Assembly (NCBI GenBank): GCA_965197385.1
Contig: CBDANA010000006.1
Span: 186,001 to 250,000 of the forward strand
Direction of reading: 5' to 3'
Length of the DNA: 64,000 bases
Origin: G963667915 sp965197385
Lineage (GTDB): Bacteria; Acidobacteriota; Vicinamibacteria; Vicinamibacterales; UBA823
The notes under the pieces were generated by a model that saw only the letters and a program-made list of their open reading frames with translations, did not search any database and was not told the origin of the DNA. Shown one piece after another: positions 24,772 through 33,387 of the stretch. Position numbers and translations under genes: made by a program. Each line of letters opens with the position of its first letter. Positions within the stretch are counted from its first letter, which is position 1.

Positions 24772-26211
24772 ATGGCAACGATGAGACCTGAGTCCAACGG
24801 CTCGACGAGTTTCCAGGCGATTGGCCTGAGCAACCTGGCCCAGGTGGCCCAGTGGGGCCAGATGGCGCCCGAGGTCCGCGACGCGGTCGACGTCGTGGGG
24901 CGCGTGCTGCCGTTCCGGACGAATCGGTACGTGCTGGAGGAGCTGATCGACTGGTCGCGCGTGCCTGACGATCCGATCTTCCAGCTCGTCTTCCCGCAGC
25001 GTGGGATGCTGTTGGAGGGCGAATACGACGAGATCCGGTCGCTGGTTTGCGCCGACGCCTCCGAGGCGGAGCTCTCGGCGACGGTCAACCGGATCCGGAT
25101 GAGCCTCAACCCGCATCCGGCCGGGCAGCTCACCCACAACGTGCCGACGGTGGGCGGGCAGCGGTTGCAGGGCATTCAGCACAAGTACCGTGAGACCGTG
25201 CTGTTCTTCCCGTCGCAGGGCCAGACCTGTCACGCCTACTGCACGTACTGTTTCCGGTGGGCGCAGTTCGTCGGCCTCGACGGCTTCACGTTCCAGGCGA
25301 AAGAGACGGATCAGCTGGTTGCGTATCTGAAGGTGCATCCAGAGATATCCGACGTCCTGATCACCGGCGGCGATCCAATGATCATGCGCACGTCGGTGCT
25401 GCGCCGCTACCTCGAGCCCCTGTTGTCGCCCGAGTTGGAGCACGTGCAGAACATCCGCATCGGGACGAAGGCGGTCGCCTACTGGCCGCAGCGGTTCGTC
25501 ACCGACCAGGATGCGGACGACTGCTTACGGTTGTTCGAGGAGATCGGCGCGGCCGGCCGCCACCTGGCGATCATGGGGCACTACTCGCACCCGGTCGAGC
25601 TGGAACCCGACATGGCCCGCGTCGCGGTCCGACGCATTCGCGACACCGGCGCGCAGATCCGGATGCAGGCGCCGCTCATCAAGCACGTCAACGACGACCC
25701 GCGTGCCTGGGCCACGCTGTGGAAGACCGGGGTCCGGCTGGGCCTGATTCCGTACTACATGTTCGTCGAGCGCGATACCGGTGCGCGACGACACTTCGAG
25801 GTGCCGCTCCTGCGCGCCCACGAGATTTTCACCCAGGCGTATCGCACCGTGTCCGGCCTGGCGCGTTCGGTGCGCGGGCCGTCGATGTCCGCCTTCCCGG
25901 GCAAGGTTCGTGTGCTCGGCGTCATCAGGCTTCGCGATCTGCTCGATCGCCAGGTCTACGAGACGCTTCGCCGCAGTGTCGGCTTCGACCTGCTCGGTGA
26001 CCCGGAGCAGAAGATGGTGCTGTGCGACTTCATCCAGGCCAGAAATCCGGAGTGGGTGAAGCGGCCGTTCCTCGCCGAGTGTGATGACGCCGCCACCTGG
26101 TTGGACGACCTCCGCCCGGCGCTCGGCCAGAAGCAGTTCCTCTTCGAAGTCGACGGCGGTCGCGAGCAGTGGCACCCGTTGGCGTCGTTAACCGAGCTGC
26201 TCCTCGACTAG
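24772..26211 (+). CDS. KamA-family radical SAM protein (lysine 2,3-aminomutase-like)
   Basis: A 479-residue protein. The radical SAM cluster motif is CHAYCTYC (Cys153, 157, 160), preceded by RYRETVLFFPSQGQT-type sequence and followed by VLITGGDPMIMRT. Lysine/glutamate/arginine 2,3-aminomutases share this CxxxCxxC spacing and GGDP block and use PLP as well. The ATG at 24772 is chosen over an upstream start that lies in the IS1380 end; another ATG at 24781 is possible. The exact substrate cannot be decided. It is cut off from normal neighbours by mobile DNA on both sides. Confidence 0.85.
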   Translation: MATMRPESNGSTSFQAIGLSNLAQVAQWGQMAPEVRDAVDVVGRVLPFRTNRYVLEELIDWSRVPDDPIFQLVFPQRGMLLEGEYDEIRSLVCADASEAELSATVNRIRMSLNPHPAGQLTHNVPTVGGQRLQGIQHKYRETVLFFPSQGQTCHAYCTYCFRWAQFVGLDGFTFQAKETDQLVAYLKVHPEISDVLITGGDPMIMRTSVLRRYLEPLLSPELEHVQNIRIGTKAVAYWPQRFVTDQDADDCLRLFEEIGAAGRHLAIMGHYSHPVELEPDMARVAVRRIRDTGAQIRMQAPLIKHVNDDPRAWATLWKTGVRLGLIPYYMFVERDTGARRHFEVPLLRAHEIFTQAYRTVSGLARSVRGPSMSAFPGKVRVLGVIRLRDLLDRQVYETLRRSVGFDLLGDPEQKMVLCDFIQARNPEWVKRPFLAECDDAATWLDDLRPALGQKQFLFEVDGGREQWHPLASLTELLLD

Positions 26212-26237
26212 CAGCCCGTTACACGACGAGGGGCGCG

Positions 26238-26389
26238 AGCAGCCCGTGGTGAAAGTCCCCCTGCATTCGGCCGGCGCTGCATCCCGCCTCGCGGCGTGGC
26301 TCGTCGGTCGCATACTCCAGGTATTCTCCCTCCTCGCGCCTTGCGAGGCTGGCGCTTCGCCGGCCTCGATGCAACACGGGACTTTCACC
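26238..26389. repeat. MITE-like element, copy 3, right arm cut by an IS110 fragment
   Basis: It starts AGCAGCCCGTGGTGAAAGTC and shares the interior blocks GCTGCATCCCGCC, ATACTCCAGGTATTCTCCCT and CCTCGCGCC with copy 1. The right arm reads GGGACTTTCACC and then stops where IS110 coding sequence begins. A further left-arm stub AGCAGCCCGTTA lies at 26212-26223. Confidence 0.8.
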
Positions 26390-26755
26390 GTTGATCCTCT
26401 TCGGCGATAATCCCGACCGGATTCGCTCGGACGCCGCCTTCGCGAAGCTCTGTGGTGCCTGTCCGATCCCGGCCTCATCCGGGATGACCACTGGCCGGCA
26501 CCGCCTCAATCGTGGCGGCCACCGACAGGCCAACGCCGCGCTCTATCGAGCCGTCATCGTCCGCACGCGGTACCATCAGCCGACCGTTGATGACGTCGCA
26601 CGCCGCACGGCGGACGGCCGAACCAAGCGAGAGATCATCCGGGGCCTGAAACGTTTCCTCGCTCGCGAGATCTACCAGCGCGTCATGACCGATTTCCGCG
26701 CTCGCCAAGAGATCATCCAGGCCGCCTGAACGAGTGTCTTGACATATAGGGGCGT
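26390..26755 (+). mobile_element. IS110-family 3' fragment (transposase C-terminus)
   Basis: Codons to 26729 read FGDNPDRIRSDAAFAKLCGACPIPASSGMTTGRHRLNRGGHRQANAALYRAVIVR..., nearly the same as the C-terminal 110 residues of the IS110 transposase at 54018-55148. The shared right end CTTGACATATAGGGGCGTCA follows the stop. The 5' two thirds are missing. Confidence 0.85.
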
Positions 26756-26770
26756 CAATACCAGCTCGGG

Positions 26771-28228
26771 CTAGGTGCCGCAAAACGTTTCGTGGACGAT
26801 ATCTTCCGGTCGTGGTGGCATTTCGAGATCCGCATATTCGACCTGCTCAGAGTAGGGCGTGGCGAGCCCATCGACGAGACGATGGAATGAGGCAAAGTCG
26901 CCACCATAAGCGCTCTGGATGGCTTGCTCGACGCGGTGGTTGCGCGGGATCCGTATAGGGTTGGCCGCGCGCATGTCGGCGAGATGCGCGGCGAAATCCG
27001 CCTTCTCGCGCCATCGAGCCAGCCATCGCGTAAGAGGCTCCCTACCGGCAAACATCGCGGTCAGGGTTTCAGCGTCTTCTCCACCGGCCACCCTCGTGAG
27101 TTGACGGAAAAAGAGGGTGAAATCGACCTCCTGGGCGTCAAGGAGATCGAGACACTCTGTAGTGATTTCGGCTGGGGCCTCAGGTGGCAGACAGAACTTG
27201 GCCCGGAGGCGAGCGATGTATCGGTCGTTGAATCGCTCGGCATATCCGGAGAGCGCGGCGTTGGCGATCTCAATCGCTTGACGAGAATCCTCAGACAGCA
27301 GTGGCAGCAGAGTCTCGGCGAAACGGGTGAGATTCCAGAGCCCGATGTCGGGCTGGTTATGCCAGGCATAGCGCCCACCGGAGTCGATGGAGCTAAAGAC
27401 GCGCTGCGAGTGGAAGGTGTCCATGAACGCGCACGGGCCGTAGTCGATCGTCTCTCCAGAAATAGCCGTGTTGTCCGTGTTCATCACGCCATGGATGAAG
27501 CCGAGAGACATCCACTGAGCGATCAGATCCGCTTGGGCAGCCGTGACTGACTCCAACAACGCCAGATACGGATTCGGCGCCTCGGCGGCGTCGGCGTAGT
27601 GCCGGGCAATGGCATGATCGGCGAGCAGGCGCAGCGCATCGATATCCTTGCGTGCGAGAAAATACTGAAACGTCCCGACGCGAATGTGACTGGCCGCAAC
27701 CCGGGTGAACACAGCGCCGAGGAGCGGCCCTTCCTGGCGCCTGACACGTTCACCGGTGGCCACCGCAGCGAGCGCCCTGGTCGTGGGAACCCCGAGTGCG
27801 GCCATGGCTTCGCTGACAATGTACTCGCGGAGTACGGGGCCGAGCGCCGACTTGTCATCACCGCCGCGCGAGAATGGCGTGCGCCCTGATCCCTTCAACT
27901 GCAGATCATGACGTCTGCCGTCGGTGTCGATGACTTCGCCGAGGAGGATGGCACGGCCGTCGCCGAGTTGTGGCACAAATCCACCGAACTGGTGGCCAGC
28001 ATAGGCTTGGGCAATCGGCTCGGCACCCTCGGGAATCGCGTTACCCGCGAGCATCGCGACCCCGCTCGATGATTCCAGCCAGTCTGTGTCAATCGAGAGC
28101 TGCACTGCGAGTTCGCGGTTGAGGCGGTTGAGACGGATGAGCGTAGGTTCCGGAACACGGGCGGGTTCCTGTTTGGCGAAGAAGCGTTCTGGCAACTGGG
28201 CGTAGGTGTTGTCGAAGGGAATGTTCAT
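26771..28228 (-). CDS. selO: protein adenylyltransferase SelO (YdiU/UPF0061)
   Basis: A 485-residue protein. SelO is a pseudokinase that AMPylates protein Ser/Thr/Tyr residues, linked to redox homeostasis. The ATG at 28226-28228 starts the typical MNIPFDNTYAQLPERFF. Conserved blocks are AQAYAGHQFGGFVPQLGDGRAILLGE, LQLKGSGRTPFSRGGDG-like (here GGDDKSALG), VLREYIVSEAMAALGVPTTRALA, and GFIHGVMNTDNTAISGETIDYGPCAFMD with the Asn/Asp metal ligands. The C-terminus ends FCGT, the cysteine position that is selenocysteine in eukaryotes. It looks intact. An IS110 fragment lies beyond its 3' end and the group II intron beyond its 5' end. Confidence 0.95.
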   Translation of the reverse strand: MNIPFDNTYAQLPERFFAKQEPARVPEPTLIRLNRLNRELAVQLSIDTDWLESSSGVAMLAGNAIPEGAEPIAQAYAGHQFGGFVPQLGDGRAILLGEVIDTDGRRHDLQLKGSGRTPFSRGGDDKSALGPVLREYIVSEAMAALGVPTTRALAAVATGERVRRQEGPLLGAVFTRVAASHIRVGTFQYFLARKDIDALRLLADHAIARHYADAAEAPNPYLALLESVTAAQADLIAQWMSLGFIHGVMNTDNTAISGETIDYGPCAFMDTFHSQRVFSSIDSGGRYAWHNQPDIGLWNLTRFAETLLPLLSEDSRQAIEIANAALSGYAERFNDRYIARLRAKFCLPPEAPAEITTECLDLLDAQEVDFTLFFRQLTRVAGGEDAETLTAMFAGREPLTRWLARWREKADFAAHLADMRAANPIRIPRNHRVEQAIQSAYGGDFASFHRLVDGLATPYSEQVEYADLEMPPRPEDIVHETFCGT

Positions 28229-28431
28229 TCCATGTAATGTAATTGAGGTTGGGGTGGGGGTGTACGGTTGCAACGCCAGACATCGTGTCCGAAGGCGACC
28301 CGAACACCGCAGCGAGGCGTCTCGAAACATTTGTACGCACAGAGTCTTCGCCGAGCCGCGGCCTTTCCGAAGGGGTGCCGTTCAGTCTGGTGCCGGCTAG
28401 ATGCGACCTCATTCACTGGCGTTGGTGCACG

Positions 28432-30373
28432 GTGCGACCAGGCAAGGCTGGTCAAAGGGGAGTGACGATGCGGTGACGTCATGAAACTTTGTTCGCCGTC
28501 CAACGGGTGCGAAACCCGTCCGGTGAAGGGCGACCCACCCACCCCGGGAGCGAGCCTTGCGGCGTCCGCGGTAACGAAGACGCCGATGCGTAGGCACGCA
28601 AGCGAGTGGGCCGTAGGGTTTACAGCCACGCAATAACGCTCATTCTGGGTGCCCAGGGCATTGTGCAGCCTGCAGGCGATGGCGGTCTCGACGCGATGGG
28701 CAAGCCGAGACGCGCACCCAGCGGGGTCTGAGCCTACGGCACGCTGGAAGAGGACGGCCCAGGCACCTGGGAGGCCCTTCTTCCTCCTTGTCGCACGAGG
28801 GACAGGGTAGGCCGCCGGCCAGGGACGACCGGAGCCGCGGCCGACGGGCGGGAGGGAGTCGGCGGGCTGCAGACGAGCGAGGACGTCGGGGCACGGGTTG
28901 GCCCCCGGACCCGGCCGAGCAAAGGCGGCCCGTGTTGGTGTGAGCTTTCGACGGGACCCATGACCGGCGCGTGGACGTCGGGACTCATGTCACCAGCAAT
29001 TCGAAAGGTAGTGGACCGAGCGCGAAGGGAACCCGAGGGACGGTTCCATTCACTGGGCATCTCCTGGATGTGCCGGCGCTGGCGGCCGCCTACTGGAGTA
29101 TCCGAAAGGATGCGGCAGTCGGGGGGGATGGGGTCACCAAGGACCAGTATGGGCAGGACTTGGAGCAAAATCTTCAGGACCTGTACGCCCGGCTGAGGTC
29201 CCAGCGGTATCGGCATCAGCCGATCCGTCGGGTGCACATCCCCAAAGACGGAGGTCGGACACGACCGATTGGGATTTCGGCGCTTGAGGACAAGATCGTC
29301 CAGAGCGCCGTGCGTCACGTGCTGGAGGCCATCTACGAGCAGGACTGTCTGGACTGCTCCTTTGGCTTCCGGCCGGGCCGGCATGCCCATGAGGCCATCC
29401 GAGCTCTGGATAAGGTGGTGTTCCGGGGCGAAGGGCACTGGATTCTGGAGGCCGACATCGTGTCCTTCTTCGACCGTCTGGACCGCACCAGGCTGCAGGA
29501 GAGGCTCCAGGTCCGGGTGGCCGATGGCTCGCTGTTGCGACTCATCGGCAAGCTGTTGCAGGTGGGAGTGCTCGACGGCGAGGCGTCTATCACGCCGGAC
29601 CGGGGCACCGCACAGGGGTCCGGGCTCTCGCCGTTGTTGGGGAACGTCTATCGCCACTACGCGCTGGACGTGTGGTTCGACCAGGTCGGGCGACCGCGTC
29701 TTCGTGGTCGGGCGACGCTCGTGAGATATGCCGATGACGTTGTGATCGGCTTCGAGCGACGCGACGACGCGGAGCGCGTGATGGATGTCTTGCCCAAGCG
29801 GCTGGGACGCGACGGACTCACACTGCATGCGGACAAGACCCGTGTGCTGCCGTTTGGGCGACCGCCTCGACGGCAACAGGGGGGCAAAGGGCCGGCCTCA
29901 TTCGACTTCTTGGGGTTCACGCTGCATTGGCGACGAGCCCGCAGCGGTCGCTGGGGCATGTGGTGTAAGACACGGTCCTCGCGTTTGCAGCGAGCGATTA
30001 CTGTCGCCGCCGCCTGGTGTCGTCGCCATCGACACCTGCCGGTGGCCGTGCAACACGCCGCGCTCACGAGACGCATCCAGGGGCACTTCAATGACTTTGG
30101 CGTGAGTGGCAACGCTCGCAGTTTGGGCTGCTGGTCGACGCCACGGAGCGGCACTGGTACAAGGGGCTTCGCCGTCGAAGCAACCGCACGCGTCTCACCT
30201 GGCCGAGGTTCGTTGCGTTGTTGGAACGATATCCTCTGCCCGTGCCTCGGATTCGCGTGCGAATCTGGGGCGCATCGCCATGAGCCACATCAGCGGAAGA
30301 GCCGGATGGTGGAAACCTCCTAGTCCGGTTCTGGTGAGGGCCTCGGGGGAGCAATCCCCCGGGGCTACTCGAC
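28432..30373 (+). mobile_element. group II intron
   Basis: The 5' end is GTGCGACC at 28432. Domain V is near 30299-30335 (GAGCCGGA pairing with TCCGGTTC around GAAAC). Domain VI (CCTCGGGGG-AGCAA-TCCCCCGGGG) leads to the 3' end CTACTCGAC, with the expected final AY. A reverse-transcriptase ORF fills domain IV. The 14 bases before the 5' end, GGCGTTGGTGCACG, are also found before the second intron copy (36450-36463, opposite strand) and at the IS5-like end at 45629, so they define the target site. Confidence 0.88.
28971..30283 (+). pseudogene. ltrA: group II intron reverse transcriptase/maturase, C-terminal frameshift
   Basis: The frame opens at a GTG at 28971. RT blocks are intact: RRVHIPKDGGRTRPIGISALEDKIVQ (RT0-2), CSFGFRPGRHAHEAI, ILEADIVSFFDRLDR, GTAQGSGLSPLLGNVY, and RYADDVVIGF with the catalytic YADD, then FDFLGFTLHW. 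A frame change near 30120 diverts the end; in the next frame the maturase tail ATERHWYKGLRRRSNRTRLTW continues to a stop at 30283. The RT domain is whole but the maturase tail is broken unless this is a sequencing error. The N-terminal part of a second copy lies at 35663-35910. Confidence 0.8.
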
Positions 30374-30504
30374 AATCGTCACGGGCCCGCACGATGCTCA
30401 CCGACAGGATCCTCACCTGCCGATGCGATACGACACTGGTCGGCCGAGAGCGGTCATCCGATTGAGGATCTCACAGCCGAGGACGACTTCACTCCCCTGC
30501 CCGG

Positions 30505-31295
30505 GTACTGTCAAGTTAACTAGCCTGGACCAGGATGAGGCGAACTAATCAGAGGATCAGGCCGCGGTCACCTCGGCCCACACGGTGAATGATCGTGCTC
30601 GCAGCATCCGATGATGAACCGACCTGAGCAGGTGCCGACCCACTCGAAACAGATTCTGAATGACACCGTGAACGTGCAAGCACCGCTGGGCGTGGGCAGG
30701 TGAGGTGAAGCCGCGCATCTGACGCTCCTGTTGGCGCGTAGGCTGATGGGATACTTCGGCGCGATTGTTCGCGTATTGGGTCGTGTCGTGGGTGACACAG
30801 GGCATGACGTCCCGAGGTGCAACTCGGTAGCTGCCCAGCTTGTCGGTCACGAGACGACACGGTTCCTGTCGCTGACTCTTCAAGAGTTTTCGGAAGAATC
30901 TCCGCGCCGCACGCCCGTCCCGACGGGGTTGGACGAGAAGGTCAATCAGGTCACCGTCTTGGTCCACGGCGCGCCACAGATACTGGCGCTGACCGTTGAT
31001 CGCGACGAAGACTTCGTCCAGAAACCACGTATCTCCGAGTCGACCTTGACGTCGCTTCAACCGCCGGGCGTCATCGGGGCCGAACTTCCCGCACCATTGC
31101 CGAATAGTTTCGTACGACACGATGATGCCGCGTTCGGCCAGCAGATCCTCGACATCCCGGAAGCTCAGGCAGTATCTGTGATACAACCAGACGGCGTGGC
31201 TGATGATTTCAGGCGGAAAGCGATGCCGAAGGTAGCGGGATCGTCGAATGTACATCCCGGCATTGTGCCGCGCGGAGAGTTAACCTGACAAAGCC
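30505..31295 (-). mobile_element. IS6-family insertion sequence
   Basis: Ends are imperfect inverted repeats: GGTACTGTCAAGTTAACT on the left and, read inward from the right, GGCTTTGTCAGGTTAACT. The length of 791 bp and a single transposase fit the IS6/IS26 family. Eight-base flanks (CCTGCCCG left, CACGTGGG right) do not match, so no target duplication remains. It truncated the gene at 31296-31550. Confidence 0.8.
30557..31255 (-). CDS. IS6-family transposase
   Basis: A 232-residue DDE transposase of normal IS6 size. The N-terminal zinc-finger/HTH region has RHRFPPEIISHAVWLYHRYCLSFRDVEDLLAERGI, then GDTWFLDEVFVAINGQRQYLWRAVDQDG (first Asp), LVTDKLGSYRVA (second Asp), and NNRAEVSHQPTRQQERQMRGF (Glu). 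It appears intact. Confidence 0.93.
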   Translation of the reverse strand: MYIRRSRYLRHRFPPEIISHAVWLYHRYCLSFRDVEDLLAERGIIVSYETIRQWCGKFGPDDARRLKRRQGRLGDTWFLDEVFVAINGQRQYLWRAVDQDGDLIDLLVQPRRDGRAARRFFRKLLKSQRQEPCRLVTDKLGSYRVAPRDVMPCVTHDTTQYANNRAEVSHQPTRQQERQMRGFTSPAHAQRCLHVHGVIQNLFRVGRHLLRSVHHRMLRARSFTVWAEVTAA

Positions 31296-31550
31296 CACGT
31301 GGGCCCGCAGCCCGGAGCCGAACTCAGGCTCGTGGTCCGGAATGAGGCTCCACCGCGAGTTGAGCGGGTCGATCTGGGTGTCGTCTGGCGGCGGGGGGGG
31401 ATCGGCTAGCGGCGGCAATTGCTGAACGGCCCGATCGAGCGCCGTCAGCGCCGCGTAGAACTTGCGATCAACCGCTTCACGGTCTCGCTTCAGCCGCGCG
31501 AGGTCGTCCGAGTTGATCGTTCGCGTGGACGTGAATGAGTCGTCAGCCAT
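31296..31550 (-). pseudogene. 5' fragment of an unknown glycan-biosynthesis-type gene
   Basis: About 85 residues from the ATG at 31550: an N-terminal Asp/Arg-rich helix (NSDDLARLKRDREAVDRKFYAALTALDRAV), a proline run, then LIPDHEPEFGSGLRAHVGFV. The last motif resembles the linker seen before methyltransferase or glycosyltransferase domains in polysaccharide clusters. The IS6 element cut off the rest. The function is not assigned. Confidence 0.45.
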
Positions 31551-31571
31551 CGGTCGTCGCCCTCACCCCGG

Positions 31572-31592
31572 CCCTCTCCCGGGGGGAGAGGG
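31572..31592. repeat. short palindrome CCCTCTCCC/GGGAGAGGG
   Basis: CCCTCTCCCGG-GGGGAGAGGG folds into a GC-rich hairpin between thiG and the truncated gene. It resembles a widespread intergenic repeat of GC-rich bacteria and may act as a terminator for the thi genes (thiG stop is at 31615). Confidence 0.5.
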
Positions 31593-31614
31593 AGACAGCG
31601 GACTGTTGACTGTC

Positions 31615-32394
31615 TTACCGTCCGACCACGCCTTCCAGCGGGCTGCTGGCCGACGCGTAGCGCTTCTTGGGAATCCGTCCTGACAGATACGCCAGTCGTC
31701 CCGACTGGACGGCGAGGCGCATCGCTTCGGCCATCGCCACCGGGTCGGTCGCTTCAGCGATGCCCGTGTTCATGAGAACGCCGTCGACGCCAAGCTCCAT
31801 GGCGAACGCGGCATCCGAGGCGGTGCCAACGCCGGCATCCACGATGACCGGCACGCCAGCGGCTTCCCGGATGATCTCGATGTTGTTCGGGTTCTGGATG
31901 CCGAGGCCGGAGCCGATCGGCGCACCGAGCGGCATCACCGCGGCGGCTCCCGCCTGCTCGAGCTTCCGGCAGGTCACCGGGTCGTCGTTCGTGTAGGGCA
32001 GCACGACGAAGCCGTCCCCGACGAGCTGACGCGTTGCCGCGAGGAGCGCTTCGTTGTCGGGAAACAGGGTGCGCTCGTCTCCAATGACCTCCAGCTTGAC
32101 CCAGTTGGACAACCCCGCTTCCCGTCCCAATCGGGCTGTTCGAATGGCATCCTCCGCCGTGTAGCAGCCCGCCGTGTTCGGGAGCAGGCTGTACTTCGAC
32201 ATATCGATATGGTCCAGCAATGACTCCTTGCTGCGGTCGCTGATGTTGACCCGGCGCACGGCGACGGTGATGATCTCGGCACCGGACGCCTTGTGGGCTC
32301 GCACCATCACCTCGTCCGAGGGGTACTTCCCCGTACCGACGATCAGGCGAGACCGGAACGACTTGCCGGCGATGACGAACGGTGTGTCGGTCAT
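31615..32394 (-). CDS. thiG: thiazole synthase ThiG
   Basis: A 259-residue TIM-barrel enzyme that forms the thiamin thiazole phosphate from DXP, dehydroglycine and ThiS thiocarboxylate. Motifs are SRLIVGTGKYPS at the N-terminus, ITVAVRRVNI with the Schiff-base Lys region nearby (VKLEVIGDERTLFPD), PLGAPIGSGLGIQNP (phosphate loop), and VIVDAGVGTASDAAFAMELGVDGVLMNTGIA. The start ATG overlaps the thiS stop by four bases (ATGA, 32391-32394). It seems intact despite the mobile DNA around it. Confidence 0.95.
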   Translation of the reverse strand: MTDTPFVIAGKSFRSRLIVGTGKYPSDEVMVRAHKASGAEIITVAVRRVNISDRSKESLLDHIDMSKYSLLPNTAGCYTAEDAIRTARLGREAGLSNWVKLEVIGDERTLFPDNEALLAATRQLVGDGFVVLPYTNDDPVTCRKLEQAGAAAVMPLGAPIGSGLGIQNPNNIEIIREAAGVPVIVDAGVGTASDAAFAMELGVDGVLMNTGIAEATDPVAMAEAMRLAVQSGRLAYLSGRIPKKRYASASSPLEGVVGR

Positions 32395-32633
32395 CGCGTG
32401 CCACCCCCCACGAAGTTCACGATTTCGACTTGATCGCCTTCGCTCACGATCGCGGAATCGAAGGCGGCGCGCTTCAGCACGACGAGATTGTGCTCGACCG
32501 CAACGCGTCGAGGATCGATGTTCAAGTGCTCGAGGAGTTCGCTGATCTTCATGGGGGCGCTGAGCTCAAACGGGTCGCCGTTGAGTGTGATGATCACTCG
32601 ATCCAGCGTATCGCCGGTCACTTTCGAAGTCAA
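32391..32633 (-). CDS. thiS: sulfur carrier protein ThiS
   Basis: An 80-residue ubiquitin-fold protein carrying the sulfur for the thiazole ring. Residues 12-75 match ThiS: VIITLNGDPFELSAPMKISELLEHLNIDPRRVAVEHNLVVLKR and GDQVEIVNFVGGG. Normal ThiS ends in Gly-Gly, whose carboxylate is adenylated and thiocarboxylated. Here two residues, Thr-Arg, follow the glycines because the stop codon lies within the overlap with thiG. Either they are removed by a protease or the overlap has shifted the stop. A longer-than-usual N-terminus (about ten residues) is also present. Confidence 0.88.
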   Translation of the reverse strand: MTSKVTGDTLDRVIITLNGDPFELSAPMKISELLEHLNIDPRRVAVEHNLVVLKRAAFDSAIVSEGDQVEIVNFVGGGTR

Positions 32634-32657
32634 GCTAACTCATTGTAAAGTCTAAGG

Positions 32658-32915
32658 TTACAGATCATGCTGGACGCTCTCGAACGGGTCACGTCGGCAT
32701 TCCAACTCTCTGAGCAGCTCCAACGTCGATTCGGTGCCGGTCGGTCGAAGATGAGCTGGGAGGCCGCGCCGCGGCGAGGGTGGTTCGGGGACCGCCTCGA
32801 GCACCCGCACATAGTCCTCCGTCATGCATTCCATGGCGTGGTGGCTTCGCCAGTAGGCGCGGGCGTGCCCTCCGAGCCTGGCTCGCAACGTGGCGTCCGT
32901 GGCGAGGCGGCGCAT
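32658..32915 (-). pseudogene. C-terminal remnant of a glycosyltransferase
   Basis: 85 residues: MRRLATDATLRARLGGHARAYWRSHHAMECMTEDY..., the typical last helix of GT4 enzymes (LAxDxxLRxRLGxxAR), then a Pro-rich tail. It directly follows, in another frame, the broken methyltransferase, so a deletion joined the two genes at about 32916. Confidence 0.6.
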
Positions 32916-33267
32916 GCGAGATAATCAGGTCGAAGCTCGCGTCGTGAAACGGCAGCACCGTGCCATCCGCTCTCGAGAACCTCGGCTTCTGGCCGCCCAT
33001 CTCCGCGGCCAGTCGTGTGCCGGCGTCCCGGAACCGGTCCGTGAGATCGATGGCGACGACCGTTTCCGTCTCCTCGGCGAACGAGACGCTCATCCCGCCG
33101 CCGCCGCAGCCGTCATCGAGCACGCGGCCGAGGTGCGTGATGCCGGCATTCGTCAAATAGCGGAGGACCTTGGCCGAGCGCCAGTATTCGAACGTGGCGT
33201 AGTGGAACTCTGACAGAAAGCGCTCGGCGCCGTGCCGCTCGATAGCCTTTTGATCTACGAGCCGCAT
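32916..33267 (-). pseudogene. N-terminal half of a SAM-dependent methyltransferase
   Basis: Reads VLRYLTNAGITHLGRVLDDGCGGGGMSVSFAEE (motif I, with the unusual run of glycines), VVAIDLTDRFRDAGTRLA (motif II) and FDLIISHA (motif IV). It ends there; the expected following helix (VIEHV type) is missing and glycosyltransferase codons follow. This is a deletion remnant. Confidence 0.65.
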
Positions 33268-33387
33268 ACCGCTACACGGGATCCATTGCGCCGACGCCCA
33301 TCACGGATCGGTTCGATCTCTCGGCCACCTTGAAGAATCTGAACAGCAACGCGATTATGCCATACAACTCGTCCGGCGTTGGTGCGC

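Noticed and set aside
30374..30504. Gene interrupted by the group II intron
   Set aside because: The 3' flank has no readable product beyond a few codons before the IS6 end, so no host gene can be named.
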